A DNA stretch of 64,000 bases from Bacteroidia bacterium (GTDB lineage: Bacteria; Bacteroidota; Bacteroidia; AKYH767-A; OLB10), in NCBI GenBank assembly GCA_016788165.1, contig JAEUTH010000022.1, forward strand, positions 1 through 64,000, in the 5' to 3' direction. Shown here piece by piece: positions 55,733 to 64,000 of the stretch. Below the pieces are notes generated by a model, which was given only the letters and a program-made list of their open reading frames with translations, searched no databases and was not told the origin of the DNA. Every line of letters starts with the position of its first letter. The stretch's first letter is position 1. The position numbers and the translations under genes were made by a program.

Positions 55733-56932
55733 TTAAGGTGCTATTTTATACAATACTCCGGTTTTGTCAAATGGGCCTGTTAATTGTTGCATCAGCACAT
55801 AAAGTTCGCCATTTGCATCAATACCCAATGCATTTATGTTGCCTAATGCAGACATGTTTTTTACATCCAGATTAAAATTTTTCCAAGCGGTATTTTGCGT
55901 TAAGTTAAAAAGCTTACCACTCCAATCGGCATAAACATAAGCACCCTTAAGCCAAGCAATTTGCGAACCATTATAAACATAACCACCGGTTACACTATTA
56001 CCAACACTATGCGGATATGCATAGATTGGCAAAACAGCATCGGGCAAATTTATTTCGGGGTCATATACTTCAAATGCTTCCATACCACGCCAACCGTAAT
56101 TTTTCCCGTTTTCAATCAGGTTTATTTCTTCAAATTTATTTTGACCTACATCACCACAAAACAAGCGACCTGTTTTGTTATCAAATGAAAAACGCCAGGG
56201 ATTTCGTAATCCATAAGCAAAAATTTCGGGGCGTTGGTTTGTTTCAGTAAATACATTACCACGTGGTATTTTATACGGCAATGTATCCACATCAATGCGT
56301 AAAATTTTACCAAGCAAAGTGTTTAAATTTTGTCCGTTGCCATTGCTACCATGTTTATCGCCTGCTCCACCACCATCGCCCACACCAATATACAACATAC
56401 CATCGGGCCCAAAATCTAACTGACCGCCATTGTGATTACGCTCGGGCTGATTAATTACTAATACAACCTGGCCAACGGTATCAGCAGTTGTACTACCGGG
56501 CTTTGCATAATAACGAGCCACTACTGATTGATGTGAGCCTTCTGTTGATGGGGCACTGTAGTAAATAAAAAAGTAGCCGTTGTTTTTAAAGTTGGGATGA
56601 AATGCCATGCCTAACAAGCCCATCTCGCTATATCCTTCATTAAGTGAAGCGAGTTTTGAGGATACATCTAAAAAAGGTTTTACTAACAATGCACCATCTT
56701 TAAATAACCTGATACGCCCACATTGTTCCGCTATATAAATGCATGAGTCGTAACCCGTAACGGCCATATTTACAGGCGATGTTAACAGGCCCGTTACTTT
56801 AACCAATGAAATGGTTTGATTGGGCTTATTAGTTTTTGAATTACATGCTGTTAATAAAATAACACATACAGTAAAAATAGCATGGTAGGTATTGCCGTAC
56901 TTTTTCAGCGCATTTTTAAATTGATTTTGCAT
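55733..56932 (-). CDS. PQQ-type sugar dehydrogenase (glucose/sorbosone dehydrogenase family), lipoprotein
   Basis: 399 residues. A long N-terminal segment ends in the lipobox LLTAC (Cys30), so the mature protein is a membrane-anchored lipoprotein. The six-bladed propeller fold of soluble PQQ aldose dehydrogenases follows: EMGLLGMAFHPNFKNNGYFFIYYS, ERNHNGGQLDFGPDGMLYIGVGDGGGAGD (the active-site His and calcium-site loops), RNPWRFSFDNKTGRLFCGDVGQNKFEEIN. It oxidises sugars in the periplasm or at the surface. PQQ biosynthesis genes are not in the window, so cofactor supply is unknown. It is the first gene of a four-gene leftward group. Confidence 0.92.
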   Translation of the reverse strand: MQNQFKNALKKYGNTYHAIFTVCVILLTACNSKTNKPNQTISLVKVTGLLTSPVNMAVTGYDSCIYIAEQCGRIRLFKDGALLVKPFLDVSSKLASLNEGYSEMGLLGMAFHPNFKNNGYFFIYYSAPSTEGSHQSVVARYYAKPGSTTADTVGQVVLVINQPERNHNGGQLDFGPDGMLYIGVGDGGGAGDKHGSNGNGQNLNTLLGKILRIDVDTLPYKIPRGNVFTETNQRPEIFAYGLRNPWRFSFDNKTGRLFCGDVGQNKFEEINLIENGKNYGWRGMEAFEVYDPEINLPDAVLPIYAYPHSVGNSVTGGYVYNGSQIAWLKGAYVYADWSGKLFNLTQNTAWKNFNLDVKNMSALGNINALGIDANGELYVLMQQLTGPFDKTGVLYKIAP

Positions 56933-56985
56933 GCAATAAAGTTAGCAATGCAAATGGCAATTAAGCAATGCACAAATTTAAATAC

Positions 56986-58575
56986 ATGAGCGAAACGCTA
57001 ATTCAAACCAAAAGCATAGAGCAATCAATTGCACAGCAACAAACATTTATAACAGAAAACACATGGCTGCTCACGCCTGATTTTTTGCTACTGTTGGAAA
57101 AATTGCAGCAGTGCCTTGTTGCCGAACATCAGGCAATATTGCAATATGGCTTGCAACTATCGCAAGCGATGCAAAAAGATTTCGAACCGGTAGTACAACA
57201 ATTGAAGGATGATATAGAGGTTGCACCTTTTTTGTGCGCCCCAATACCAGAGTGGATGCATGGCCTTAAAACGCAAATTGTATGTCCGGCAAATCAAACA
57301 AGCCAATTGGTAAAACTGATTAATAATAATGAGCGCTATCAAAAACCCGACAGTTTGGTGCTTGATTTTGCATACACCATCAAACCTACATGGCAAGCAA
57401 TAGTAGATGGTTTAAAAAATGCTATCGAAATTGCAGGCGGCAATGCAAAATATACCCAACAAGGTTTTGCTTCGTTTAACCTGGATGCAACTAAAAGCAA
57501 TTTGCCACAAGTAATTTATAAGCCACGTACATGGCATCAGTTAGAAATGAATGTTATGGTTGGCGAAAGCCCTTTGCCGGCAATTATTTTTGATATAGCG
57601 GCTTTGGTGTATCATGCAAGTATTCATAATAACGAAAGGAAAATAGTTTTTGAAGTTGCATTGCAAAATGCTTATGAAGCGCAATGGCTGAACGAGCTTT
57701 TACATTTGTTGGAAACTGTAATGGACTATGACGCAAATACTTTAAAAGTTATTGCCGGCATAGGCAGTGTCAGCAGCATGTTGCACATACATGCCATTAC
57801 CGAACAATTGCAGGAAAGGATAGTTGGCATAGCTGCCGATTTTAAAGCAAAAGTTTTTAGCGATTTAAAACTACTTCGTAAAACGTCTAAAAATATAATC
57901 ACCGAACGTAAAAATATTAATCAAGCAGCACCGGGCTTGCAAGCATTGGCAGCAATGGTTAGCAACACTGCCCAACAATATAATGTATTGTCAATGGCCG
58001 GTTTAAGCGTAAATGCTGCCGGCAAGTTTGTTGATTATAAAGATGTTGATGTAGCGCATTATGAAGGTGAAATTGAGCATTTATTTGCATCGGGTTTTGA
58101 TGTGGTAACATTATCGCATCAGGAGTATATAAATTTTGCTTTGCAACAACATAAAGGCAAAGCAATTAGCAACGATACCTTATTGTGCAAACATGATGAC
58201 AAAATTTCGGAAAAGGGATTGCGCGATAATATCAGAACAGCCATAACTTATTTGCAGGCATGGAATCAAGGGTTGGGCTATGCAGTATTTGATAACCGAT
58301 GGGAAGATGTACAAACCTTTGAAATTATCAGAGCACAAATTTATCAATGGGTACGTAATTCAGTACATCTTACCGTAAGTAATGAGCGTATAAACAGCAG
58401 GGCTATAACAACCATCATTTTAGAAGAAGCCGAAAAATTAAAAGATGAAATAAACGAAGAGTTTGCCGGCAACCCCATATCAGAAATTCAAACCATAAGC
58501 AATACCTATACACAAGCTGCATTGGAGGTTGAGCAGTTGTTTTTAAACGATGAGCTTGCCGAGTTTTTTAATTAA
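56986..58575 (+). CDS. Malate-synthase-like protein lacking metal ligands (likely pseudoenzyme)
   Basis: 529 residues from ATG at 56986 (MSETLIQTKS). It aligns over its full length with malate synthase A, clearest at the C-terminus: LRDNIRTAITYLQAWNQGLG, then WEDVQTFEIIRAQIYQWV where the enzyme has MEDAATAEISRTSIWQW. The catalytic-base Asp (441) and the arginine in KPRTWHQLE (181) are kept. The Mg-binding Glu (LLIETLPA) is replaced by Gly260 (AGIGSVSS), the Mg-binding Asp (RWDYIFS) by Ala288 (FKAKVFS), and ADFEDS by LDFAYT. It should not bind Mg-glyoxylate normally. Isocitrate lyase is not nearby. A new activity or a regulatory role are both open. Confidence 0.78.
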   Translation: MSETLIQTKSIEQSIAQQQTFITENTWLLTPDFLLLLEKLQQCLVAEHQAILQYGLQLSQAMQKDFEPVVQQLKDDIEVAPFLCAPIPEWMHGLKTQIVCPANQTSQLVKLINNNERYQKPDSLVLDFAYTIKPTWQAIVDGLKNAIEIAGGNAKYTQQGFASFNLDATKSNLPQVIYKPRTWHQLEMNVMVGESPLPAIIFDIAALVYHASIHNNERKIVFEVALQNAYEAQWLNELLHLLETVMDYDANTLKVIAGIGSVSSMLHIHAITEQLQERIVGIAADFKAKVFSDLKLLRKTSKNIITERKNINQAAPGLQALAAMVSNTAQQYNVLSMAGLSVNAAGKFVDYKDVDVAHYEGEIEHLFASGFDVVTLSHQEYINFALQQHKGKAISNDTLLCKHDDKISEKGLRDNIRTAITYLQAWNQGLGYAVFDNRWEDVQTFEIIRAQIYQWVRNSVHLTVSNERINSRAITTIILEEAEKLKDEINEEFAGNPISEIQTISNTYTQAALEVEQLFLNDELAEFFN

Positions 58576-58610
58576 ATCAAAGGCTGCCCGATACAGGCAG
58601 CCTTTGATTT
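58571..58610 (+). terminator. Terminator after malate-synthase-like gene, repeat copy B
   Basis: A 15-bp perfect stem AAATCAAAGGCTGCC / GGCAGCCTTTGATTT (58574-58588 and 58596-58610) with loop CGATACA and terminal T-run. Its first bases overlap the stop codon. 58571-58604 equals 30431-30464. Confidence 0.92.
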
Positions 58611-58770
58611 TTAATGTAGGTACTAATTAAAATAAGCTGATTGTGTTATTGTAAAATAGCTACATTCACAAAGCATCTAACTTGCAATAAAAGGATTGTG
58701 TTACACTTGGTATAAATGCATTATAAAAGTTTATCAATATAATTAATCTTAACCCAAAAACTACAAGCGT

Positions 58771-61444
58771 ATGAAAAACAAAAACACCTACATTATGTTT
58801 TGCCTGATATGCATTCAAACAGCTACAACAGCAGCCAATAGCCGCACTCCCGCGGGGGGGGGTAAACGCCCAACAAGCCGAAATGGCATTAAACACTGCG
58901 CATACAGGCTTTATTAAAAATGCAGGGCAGGTGTATGATTATAATAAGCAAGTAACACCGGATGTTTTTTATAGTTTACATACCAAAGCAGTTTCAGTTT
59001 TTTTAACCCCCAAAGGACTTACTTATTCAATTGTTCAAAGAGAAATAGTAAATGACGAAACTGACTTAAAATTTAGTAACAAATCGAATTTTACAGTTAT
59101 TGATAAAAAAGTCGCTCGTGTAGATATGTGCTTGATTGATGCCAACATAAAGGCTGACAACATTATCGAACTTAGTTATATAAACGATGTTTTTGTAAAT
59201 TTTTATGGCAGCACATTGAATAGAGGCGCATTAAATCTCAAACAGTGTAATCAAATAATTATCAAAGAAGTTTACCCTCATATTGATTGGTTGCTTCATG
59301 TTTTGGAAGATGAATCATTTAAATATGATTTTATTGTGCGCCCAGGTGGCAATGTCTCAAGTATAAAATACAAGTTTATGGGAGCAAAAAATATAATTGC
59401 TAATAATTCGGCTGATGTCATTACCATAGAAACACCGTTAGGAAAATTAACAGAAGGCGCATTGTATTGCTTTACTTCGGGAAATGACAAACAGATTCCT
59501 GCTACCTATACATTAGTTGATGACGGTGTGAGTTTGAACATTTCAGTTTATGATAAATCAGAAACATTAATAATTGATCCGGCAGTTATGGTATTAACCT
59601 GGGCTACGTTTTATGGTGGAAGTTCGGCTATAGGCATTGGCGCTACATTTTGTCGCGCTATTAAAACCGATTCAGTCAACAACCGTGTTTATATTGTAGG
59701 TGATTGTTTTAGTAGCCCTTTTCCAAATATGAATAATAATGTTGCATATTACTTTAGTCCAGCTATTGGGGGTAGCAGTGCTGAAGCATTTATTACAGCC
59801 TTTGACTTAACAGGCAAACAAAAGTGGGCAACTTACTATTTAAGTACCGAGCCTGATGTAGCTTTTGATGTTGAAGTAGATAACAATGGAAATATTTATA
59901 TGGTAGGCAGCACAGAGTCGCACAATGCACCGGGTGGTATAAATTTCTTTACCACCCAGTATCAGGGTGGGTTTATTCAAACAACAAATAATGCAAAACC
60001 CATTGTGCCAGGAATTTATAGTTATCAGGAAGGATTTATTGTAAGGTTTAACGCATTAGGCCATTTACAATGGGCTACTTTATTGGGTGGCGACAGATAT
60101 GATGTGTTGCTTAGTGTAACATGCGATAAAAACAATAATATATATGTTTGTGGTGTAACTGATTCGCAATCAAAATTGCCCACCAATAAGCAAGGCAATG
60201 GATATTATGCCGCTTTACCCGGTACAATAGCACCGGTTGGATTTATAGCATCCTTTAAAAGCCAAACAGCAAAAAGCTGGTGCACTTATTATGGCACAGG
60301 GGCAACGGGTGCCGGTTGTTACGATATGGTTTGCGATGCTTCCAACAACTTATATGTGGTTGGTGTGATTGGTTCTTCAACTACCGGTTTCCCATTTTAT
60401 AATCCGGGCAATGGTGCTTTTTTTAGTAATGAAACAGGTAGTTATTTGGCTGTTTTTAGTCCAACCAGTAATCAGAAATGGTGTACAAGTTTTAAAGTTG
60501 GACAACAACTCAGGAGTGTTGATATTAATCATGCCGATGGTACCATTTTAGTAGGTGGATTTACCACAGCGGGTTCATTATTCCCCTGGCAAAATGTACC
60601 TGTACCTAATAGCACCTTTTTTGATAATACTTATAATGGGGGTGCTTTTGATGGTTTTGTGGCACTTATTAATCCGGATTATAAAATATATTATGCCTCC
60701 ATATTAGGCGGCAATGGCGATGAAATCATTCAAAAAGTAGCCATCAGTAATACCGGACGAATATTTGTGGCAGGTAATACTCACACAAACGGATTGCCTG
60801 CTTTTTCAAACTTTCCTACCATTACACCTCATGCAAATGCCTATTTTGAGTCATCTTTAGCCAACAACTTACCCAACGACATTTTTATTTCACATTTAGA
60901 AACGCGCAGTGCATTAACGCCACTAAAATTAACGTGGAGCACATTTTTTGGCGATGATGCAGGCCATGAATTTGTAAGGGACATTAACCTATTAGGTAAG
61001 TATCTTTTCTTAACAGGATGGACATTTTTAGAACCTGCCTCACCCAGTTTTCCATTAGTAAACGAAATAGGTGGCTTTTTACAACACAACAACAACCCTG
61101 TAGTTGCAGGCTTTAATCAAAGTGGTAGTAATGGATTGATATTAAAATTTATGAATGAAGAAGGGGCTAATTTAAGAGCGGGTAAAACCTTCGAAAATAA
61201 AATTTCAATATCCCCTAACCCAAGCCAAGCAGATATTGTTAACATAAACGCAAATTTTGAAATGAGAGGCCATGCACAAATTAGCATAAATGATTTAACG
61301 AGCAATTGTATTAAGCTTTATAATATAAACTTAAACGAGCAACCGTTACAAATAAATACTTCGGGTATAGAAACCGGATATTACTTGATAACAATTAGAA
61401 CCACAAATTTTTCGCAAAGTTTCCCATTTGTAAAAATTAATTAA
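58771..61444 (+). CDS. SBBP-repeat T9SS protein, out of frame at a G9 tract
   Basis: The signal-peptide start is ATG at 58771 (MKNKNTYIMFCLICIQTATTA). A run of nine G (58854-58862) follows, after which this frame ends at 58915-58917 (48 residues). With eight G the frame continues GGVNAQQAEMALNTAHTGFIKNAGQ and runs to 61444, about 890 residues. The body has a DUF7948-like N-terminus (SVFLTPKGLTYSIVQRE), SBBP propeller repeats (LTWATFYGGSSA, QKWATYYLS...DNNGNIYMVGSTES, LQWATLLGGDRYD, DKNNNIYVCGVTDS) and a T9SS sorting domain (ISISPNPSQADIV...GYYLITIRT). As given the protein is not made whole; internal initiation at 58883 would lack an export signal. Confidence 0.85.
58854..58862. repeat. Poly-G tract (G9), possible phase-variation switch
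   Basis: Nine consecutive G in AT-rich DNA, at codons 28-31 of the SBBP gene just past the signal peptide. Eight G restores the frame; nine, as here, gives a 48-residue product. No other G or C run of this length was noticed in the window. Confidence 0.85.
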
Positions 61445-61449
61445 GGAGG
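61443..61449 (+). promoter_or_regulatory. Strong Shine-Dalgarno AAGGAGG
   Basis: AAGGAGG lies directly after the preceding stop. Its spacing is 8 bases to ATG 61458 but only 2 to ATG 61452, so it selects MHKISTIL as the start. Bacteroidota genes seldom carry so full a site. Confidence 0.7.
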
Positions 61450-61457
61450 TAATGGTT

Positions 61458-63020
61458 ATGCATAAAATATCAACTATTTTAATGATTTGCTTATGTTCTA
61501 TTATTTCTAATGCACAAAACAACTATGTAAAAATATTTTCTGACAATTATGGAATATTAGATATATGTGAGAATCCGGATTCAACTATTAGCATTTCTGG
61601 TATTGGATTTGACACAATCTATAACTCAGGCCAGCCATCCGATGAAGGTATTATTGGAGTGCAATTTGCAAAAGTAGATTGGTTTGGCAATTTAATTTAT
61701 CGCAGGGTGTATGGTTCGCTACGCGATGAAATGGCAGGCCATATTTGTCGTGTTGAAGAAAACGGTAATGTAAATTACATTATGTCGGGCCAAACCTGGA
61801 GCTTTTCTCCACCATCACCTGCACCTCCCAGTTACAGTCAGGCATATTTGGTAAAAGTAAATAGCAATGGTGATACACTTTGGACACGTGCCGTTGATTA
61901 TGGTGGTCATGTTAATTATCAGGATTTAACAATTGCAACCGATAGCAATTATGTGTATTGTGGCTCAAATGGCGCTGCCACATTAACCAAAGTAAATAAA
62001 ACCGATGGCGATACGCTATGGACGCGGCAATACATACAACCCATATCGGGCTCTATTGGCAGTACTGGATTACACCTTGCCCCCGATTCAGGATTTTATA
62101 TGGGTGGCCTTGTAATACCTCCGGCATATAACAAATCGTATTTTTTATTATTGAAAACCGATGTGGTTGGTATGCTTCAATGGTGCAAAGCTTATGGCAA
62201 CAACCTAAAACCCATGATTTGTTGGGACATGACTGTTTTATCAACGCAGGAAGTTTTATTGGTAGGCCAAACCGATGTAACTTTAAAATCAGATTTTGGG
62301 GTAATAAAACTTAATGCTCTGGGCGATACGCTTTGGTGTTATAAGTACAACTTTTTACCCGACCAATATGATGTTGGAGTTTCTGTTATGGAAGATACCG
62401 ATGGAAATTATTTAATATTAGGTTACACAAACGATAATACGGGTGCATCTAAGCTTTTAAAAATTGATACAGCAGGCAATGTACTTTGGGCTTGGCGGTA
62501 TAAGTGGAATGGCGGTCCGCATCTTAAAATAAAAAAAGCCTATGACGGTGGTTTTTGGATAGCATCAGGTGTATTGGTAAAATTAGATTCGGCAGGTTAT
62601 GGCTGCACAGCTTTAGCACATCCGGTTTCGCGCAAAGCATTTGCATTAAATATTGAAACCATAAACCTACAAATGGCAGGAGGAGCAGTTGCCTGCTTTC
62701 GCACACCTACCATTGAATTTACCGACACAGCATCGTTAACGGATTATTGCATTTATTTAGGACAAAATGATTTTACGTTTACAAATAAGTCAGTTCATAT
62801 GCACCCCAACCCGGCCAGCACACAGCTTACAGTGCAACTACCCAATGCAAACACGGGATATGTAACTGTTGCTATATATGATGTTATAGGCAACATATTG
62901 CAAGCACCTGCAAGAAAAGAAATAAGCAATGACAGTTTTACAGTTGATATAAACCATTTAAGCACAGGTATGTATTTTATAAAAGTAAACCACTGGGTGT
63001 TACGGTTTGTAAAACAGTAG
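61458..63020 (+). CDS. T9SS type A protein with propeller-like repeats
   Basis: 520 residues from ATG at 61458 (MHKISTILMICLCSIISNAQ), favoured by the Shine-Dalgarno spacing and signal peptide. The body has repeats with KVNSNGDTLWTRAVDYGG, KVNKTDGDTLWTRQY, KLNALGDTLWCYKYN and KIDTAGNVLWAWRYKW, the W-W propeller pattern seen in Bacteroidota secreted proteins. The last 75 residues (MHPNPASTQLTVQLPNAN...YFIKVNHWVLRFVKQ) are a T9SS sorting domain, nearly identical in DNA to the orphan domain at 30657-30873. It starts 13 bases after the SBBP gene and is probably co-transcribed with it. Function unknown. Confidence 0.87.
   Translation: MHKISTILMICLCSIISNAQNNYVKIFSDNYGILDICENPDSTISISGIGFDTIYNSGQPSDEGIIGVQFAKVDWFGNLIYRRVYGSLRDEMAGHICRVEENGNVNYIMSGQTWSFSPPSPAPPSYSQAYLVKVNSNGDTLWTRAVDYGGHVNYQDLTIATDSNYVYCGSNGAATLTKVNKTDGDTLWTRQYIQPISGSIGSTGLHLAPDSGFYMGGLVIPPAYNKSYFLLLKTDVVGMLQWCKAYGNNLKPMICWDMTVLSTQEVLLVGQTDVTLKSDFGVIKLNALGDTLWCYKYNFLPDQYDVGVSVMEDTDGNYLILGYTNDNTGASKLLKIDTAGNVLWAWRYKWNGGPHLKIKKAYDGGFWIASGVLVKLDSAGYGCTALAHPVSRKAFALNIETINLQMAGGAVACFRTPTIEFTDTASLTDYCIYLGQNDFTFTNKSVHMHPNPASTQLTVQLPNANTGYVTVAIYDVIGNILQAPARKEISNDSFTVDINHLSTGMYFIKVNHWVLRFVKQ
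62801..63017 (+). repeat. Sorting-domain DNA repeat, copy 2
   Basis: The second copy of the 217-base segment at 30657-30873, here in its full gene context. Differences cluster near the 5' part of the segment. Confidence 0.9.
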
Positions 63021-63113
63021 GGTGTATTACAAAGCAGGGATTGCGATATCATATTTTGAGATTGGCCTAAAATTTTTTTTAAAAAATTTGCAGGTAATTT
63101 TTATTTGTATTTG

Positions 63114-63134
63114 CTTTGTAACGCAAAGTACTTT
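63114..63134. promoter_or_regulatory. Overlapping palindromes before the membrane protein/HTH pair
   Basis: CTTTG-TAACG-CAAAG (63114-63128) overlaps the perfect 10-base palindrome AAAGTACTTT (63125-63134). They lie 16-36 bp before the ATG at 63150. The downstream gene pair includes a winged-helix regulator, so an autoregulatory operator is a reasonable inference. Confidence 0.45.
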
Positions 63135-63149
63135 ATAAAAATTGTAAAA

Positions 63150-63794
63150 ATGAGCTCAGAGCATATACAAGCTATACATGATATACGTAATATTATGCAA
63201 CGCAGCAGCCGGTTTATTTCGCTAAGTGGTTTATCGGGTGTGTTTGCAGGTGTTTACGCATTATGTGGTGCTGCTGCCGCTTACCTTTATACAAGCCTTG
63301 AGTACAGCCAGGGGCCCTATTGGGCTGCCGCGCGCGATTCGGTTGGTAATATTAACATGGGCTGGTACACATTCTTTTTTGCCAATGCATGTACGGTGTT
63401 ACTACTATCGGTTATTACTGCATTTGTTTTTACGTATCGCAAGTCGCGCAAACAAGGTTTGCCAATATGGGATTATACGGCCAAGCGGTTAATAATTAAC
63501 ATGGCAATTCCATTAGTTGCCGGAGGTGTTTTTATACTTATTATTTTTTGGCATTATCATTTGGCAGGTTTAGTAGCGCCCGCTATGCTATTGTTTTACG
63601 GTTTGGCACTGCTTAATGCAGGTAAATACACTTTAGTAGAAATAAGATATTTAGGCATTACACAAATTGTTATTGGCTTAATAGCTACGTATGATATTGG
63701 CCATGGCTTGTTTTATTGGGCTTTAGGTTTTGGTGTATGTCATATTGTGTATGGCTCCTGGATGTGGTTTAAGTACGAAAAGCATATAAAGTAA
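63150..63794 (+). CDS. Integral membrane protein paired with HTH_34 regulator
   Basis: 214 residues from ATG at 63150 (MSSEHIQAIHDIRNIMQRSS); an upstream in-frame ATG at 63105 lies in the operator region. Six hydrophobic segments are visible: SLSGLSGVFAGVYALCGAAAAYLY, YTFFFANACTVLLLSVITAFVF, LIINMAIPLVAGGVFILIIFW, HLAGLVAPAMLLFYGLALL, ITQIVIGLIATYDI and LFYWALGFGVCHIVYGSWMWF. No transport or enzyme signature is recognised. The HTH regulator gene starts 18 bp downstream, so they form a regulator/membrane-protein unit common in Bacteroidota. Confidence 0.8.
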   Translation: MSSEHIQAIHDIRNIMQRSSRFISLSGLSGVFAGVYALCGAAAAYLYTSLEYSQGPYWAAARDSVGNINMGWYTFFFANACTVLLLSVITAFVFTYRKSRKQGLPIWDYTAKRLIINMAIPLVAGGVFILIIFWHYHLAGLVAPAMLLFYGLALLNAGKYTLVEIRYLGITQIVIGLIATYDIGHGLFYWALGFGVCHIVYGSWMWFKYEKHIK

Positions 63795-63812
63795 TTTTGG
63801 CTTGATATAAAT

Positions 63813-64000
63813 ATGATTCGTAAATTAAATAAAGCATTTGAAAGCCGTGTGCGGTTAGGTATAATGAGTGCCTTATTGGTTAACGAGGAAATTGATTTTA
63901 TTACACTTAAACAATTGCTTGATGTAAGTGACGGTAATTTATCAAGCCATCTTACCGCCCTCGAAACACTTAAATACATTGATATTGAAAAAAAGTTTAT
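63813..64000 (+). CDS. Winged-helix transcriptional regulator (HTH_34 type), 5' part only
   Basis: Starts at ATG 63813 and is cut by the right edge; 62 codons are visible. MIRKLNKAFESRVRLGIMSALLVNEEI leads into FITLKQLLDVSDGNLSSHLTALETLKYIDIEKKF, the recognition-helix and wing region of MarR/ArsR-like HTH_34 proteins, where DGNLSSHL is the usual signature. Such proteins bind DNA as dimers and often repress their own operon. The overlapping palindromes at 63114-63134 are a likely target by position. Confidence 0.88.
   Translation, partial: MIRKLNKAFESRVRLGIMSALLVNEEIDFITLKQLLDVSDGNLSSHLTALETLKYIDIEKKF

Noticed and set aside
1-64000. CRISPR arrays, tRNA or rRNA genes, insertion sequences
   Set aside because: No regularly spaced repeats, cloverleaf sequences, rRNA signatures or transposase frames were recognised by eye; a tool-based scan could still find a divergent tRNA.

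Overview
The window looks like chromosomal DNA of a free-living Bacteroidota, probably near Chitinophagales/Sphingobacteriales. It is AT-rich. Many genes encode secreted proteins ending in a type IX secretion (T9SS) type A sorting domain (motif around PNP, ending GxYxI/V... K-basic). It also carries Bacteroidota-type families: SBBP and delta-60 repeats, choice-of-anchor B, two-component propeller sensors, DUF2807, DUF1569, HTH_34 and the TM2/DUF2752 pair. I saw no rRNA, tRNA, CRISPR array, IS element or prophage block.

Layout. 1-6.4 kb: cupredoxin fragment, TlpA-like thioredoxin, class Ia ribonucleotide reductase nrdB-nrdA with a strong terminator, and dprA. 6.3-15.2 kb: a T9SS cargo protein, a glycosyltransferase, a lipoprotein, a gamma-carbonic-anhydrase-like protein, pheT, and an ECF sigma factor with a membrane anti-sigma-like partner. 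15.3-25.6 kb: a decayed T9SS paralogue followed by its intact 1162-residue relative, a TonB-dependent receptor, an SRPBCC protein, kdsB, a GH19-type lytic enzyme and a DEAD-box helicase. 25.6-30.9 kb: delta-60 T9SS protein, heme O synthase, cytochrome oxidase subunit III, a DUF2807-plus-barrel protein and an orphan T9SS sorting domain. 30.9-37.6 kb (minus strand): a propeller-type sensor kinase, a tail-fibre-like coiled-coil protein and a T9SS protein. 37.8-45.1 kb: acyl-CoA carboxylase beta subunit, enoyl-CoA hydratase family protein, choice-of-anchor B protein, hemerythrin-like protein, DUF6580 membrane protein. 45.2-52.4 kb (minus): rbfA, a methyltransferase, a LolE/FtsX-type permease, then thrA-thrB-thrC. 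52.6-58.6 kb: MsbA-like exporter, DNA glycosylase, TM2 and DUF2752 proteins, PQQ-type sugar dehydrogenase, and a malate-synthase-like protein that has lost its metal ligands. 58.7-64 kb: two T9SS proteins, the first interrupted by a run of nine G, then a membrane protein with an HTH_34 regulator cut by the right edge.

How the genes fit together. Housekeeping blocks (dNTP synthesis, threonine synthesis, translation, respiration, LPS precursor) alternate with cell-surface genes. Seven T9SS cargo genes and two cargo remnants occur in 64 kb, but none of the T9SS machinery does, so these are scattered clients.

The points most worth following are these: a G9 tract just behind a signal peptide that puts a large surface protein out of frame by one base (possible phase variation); a full-length malate synthase relative without the metal-binding Glu and Asp; a T9SS sorting-domain DNA segment duplicated at about 95% identity with boundaries matching the domain; a truncated and frameshifted paralogue; an evenly spaced inverted-repeat element and DnaA-box-like sites upstream of nrdBA; and a terminator sequence repeated 28 kb apart.
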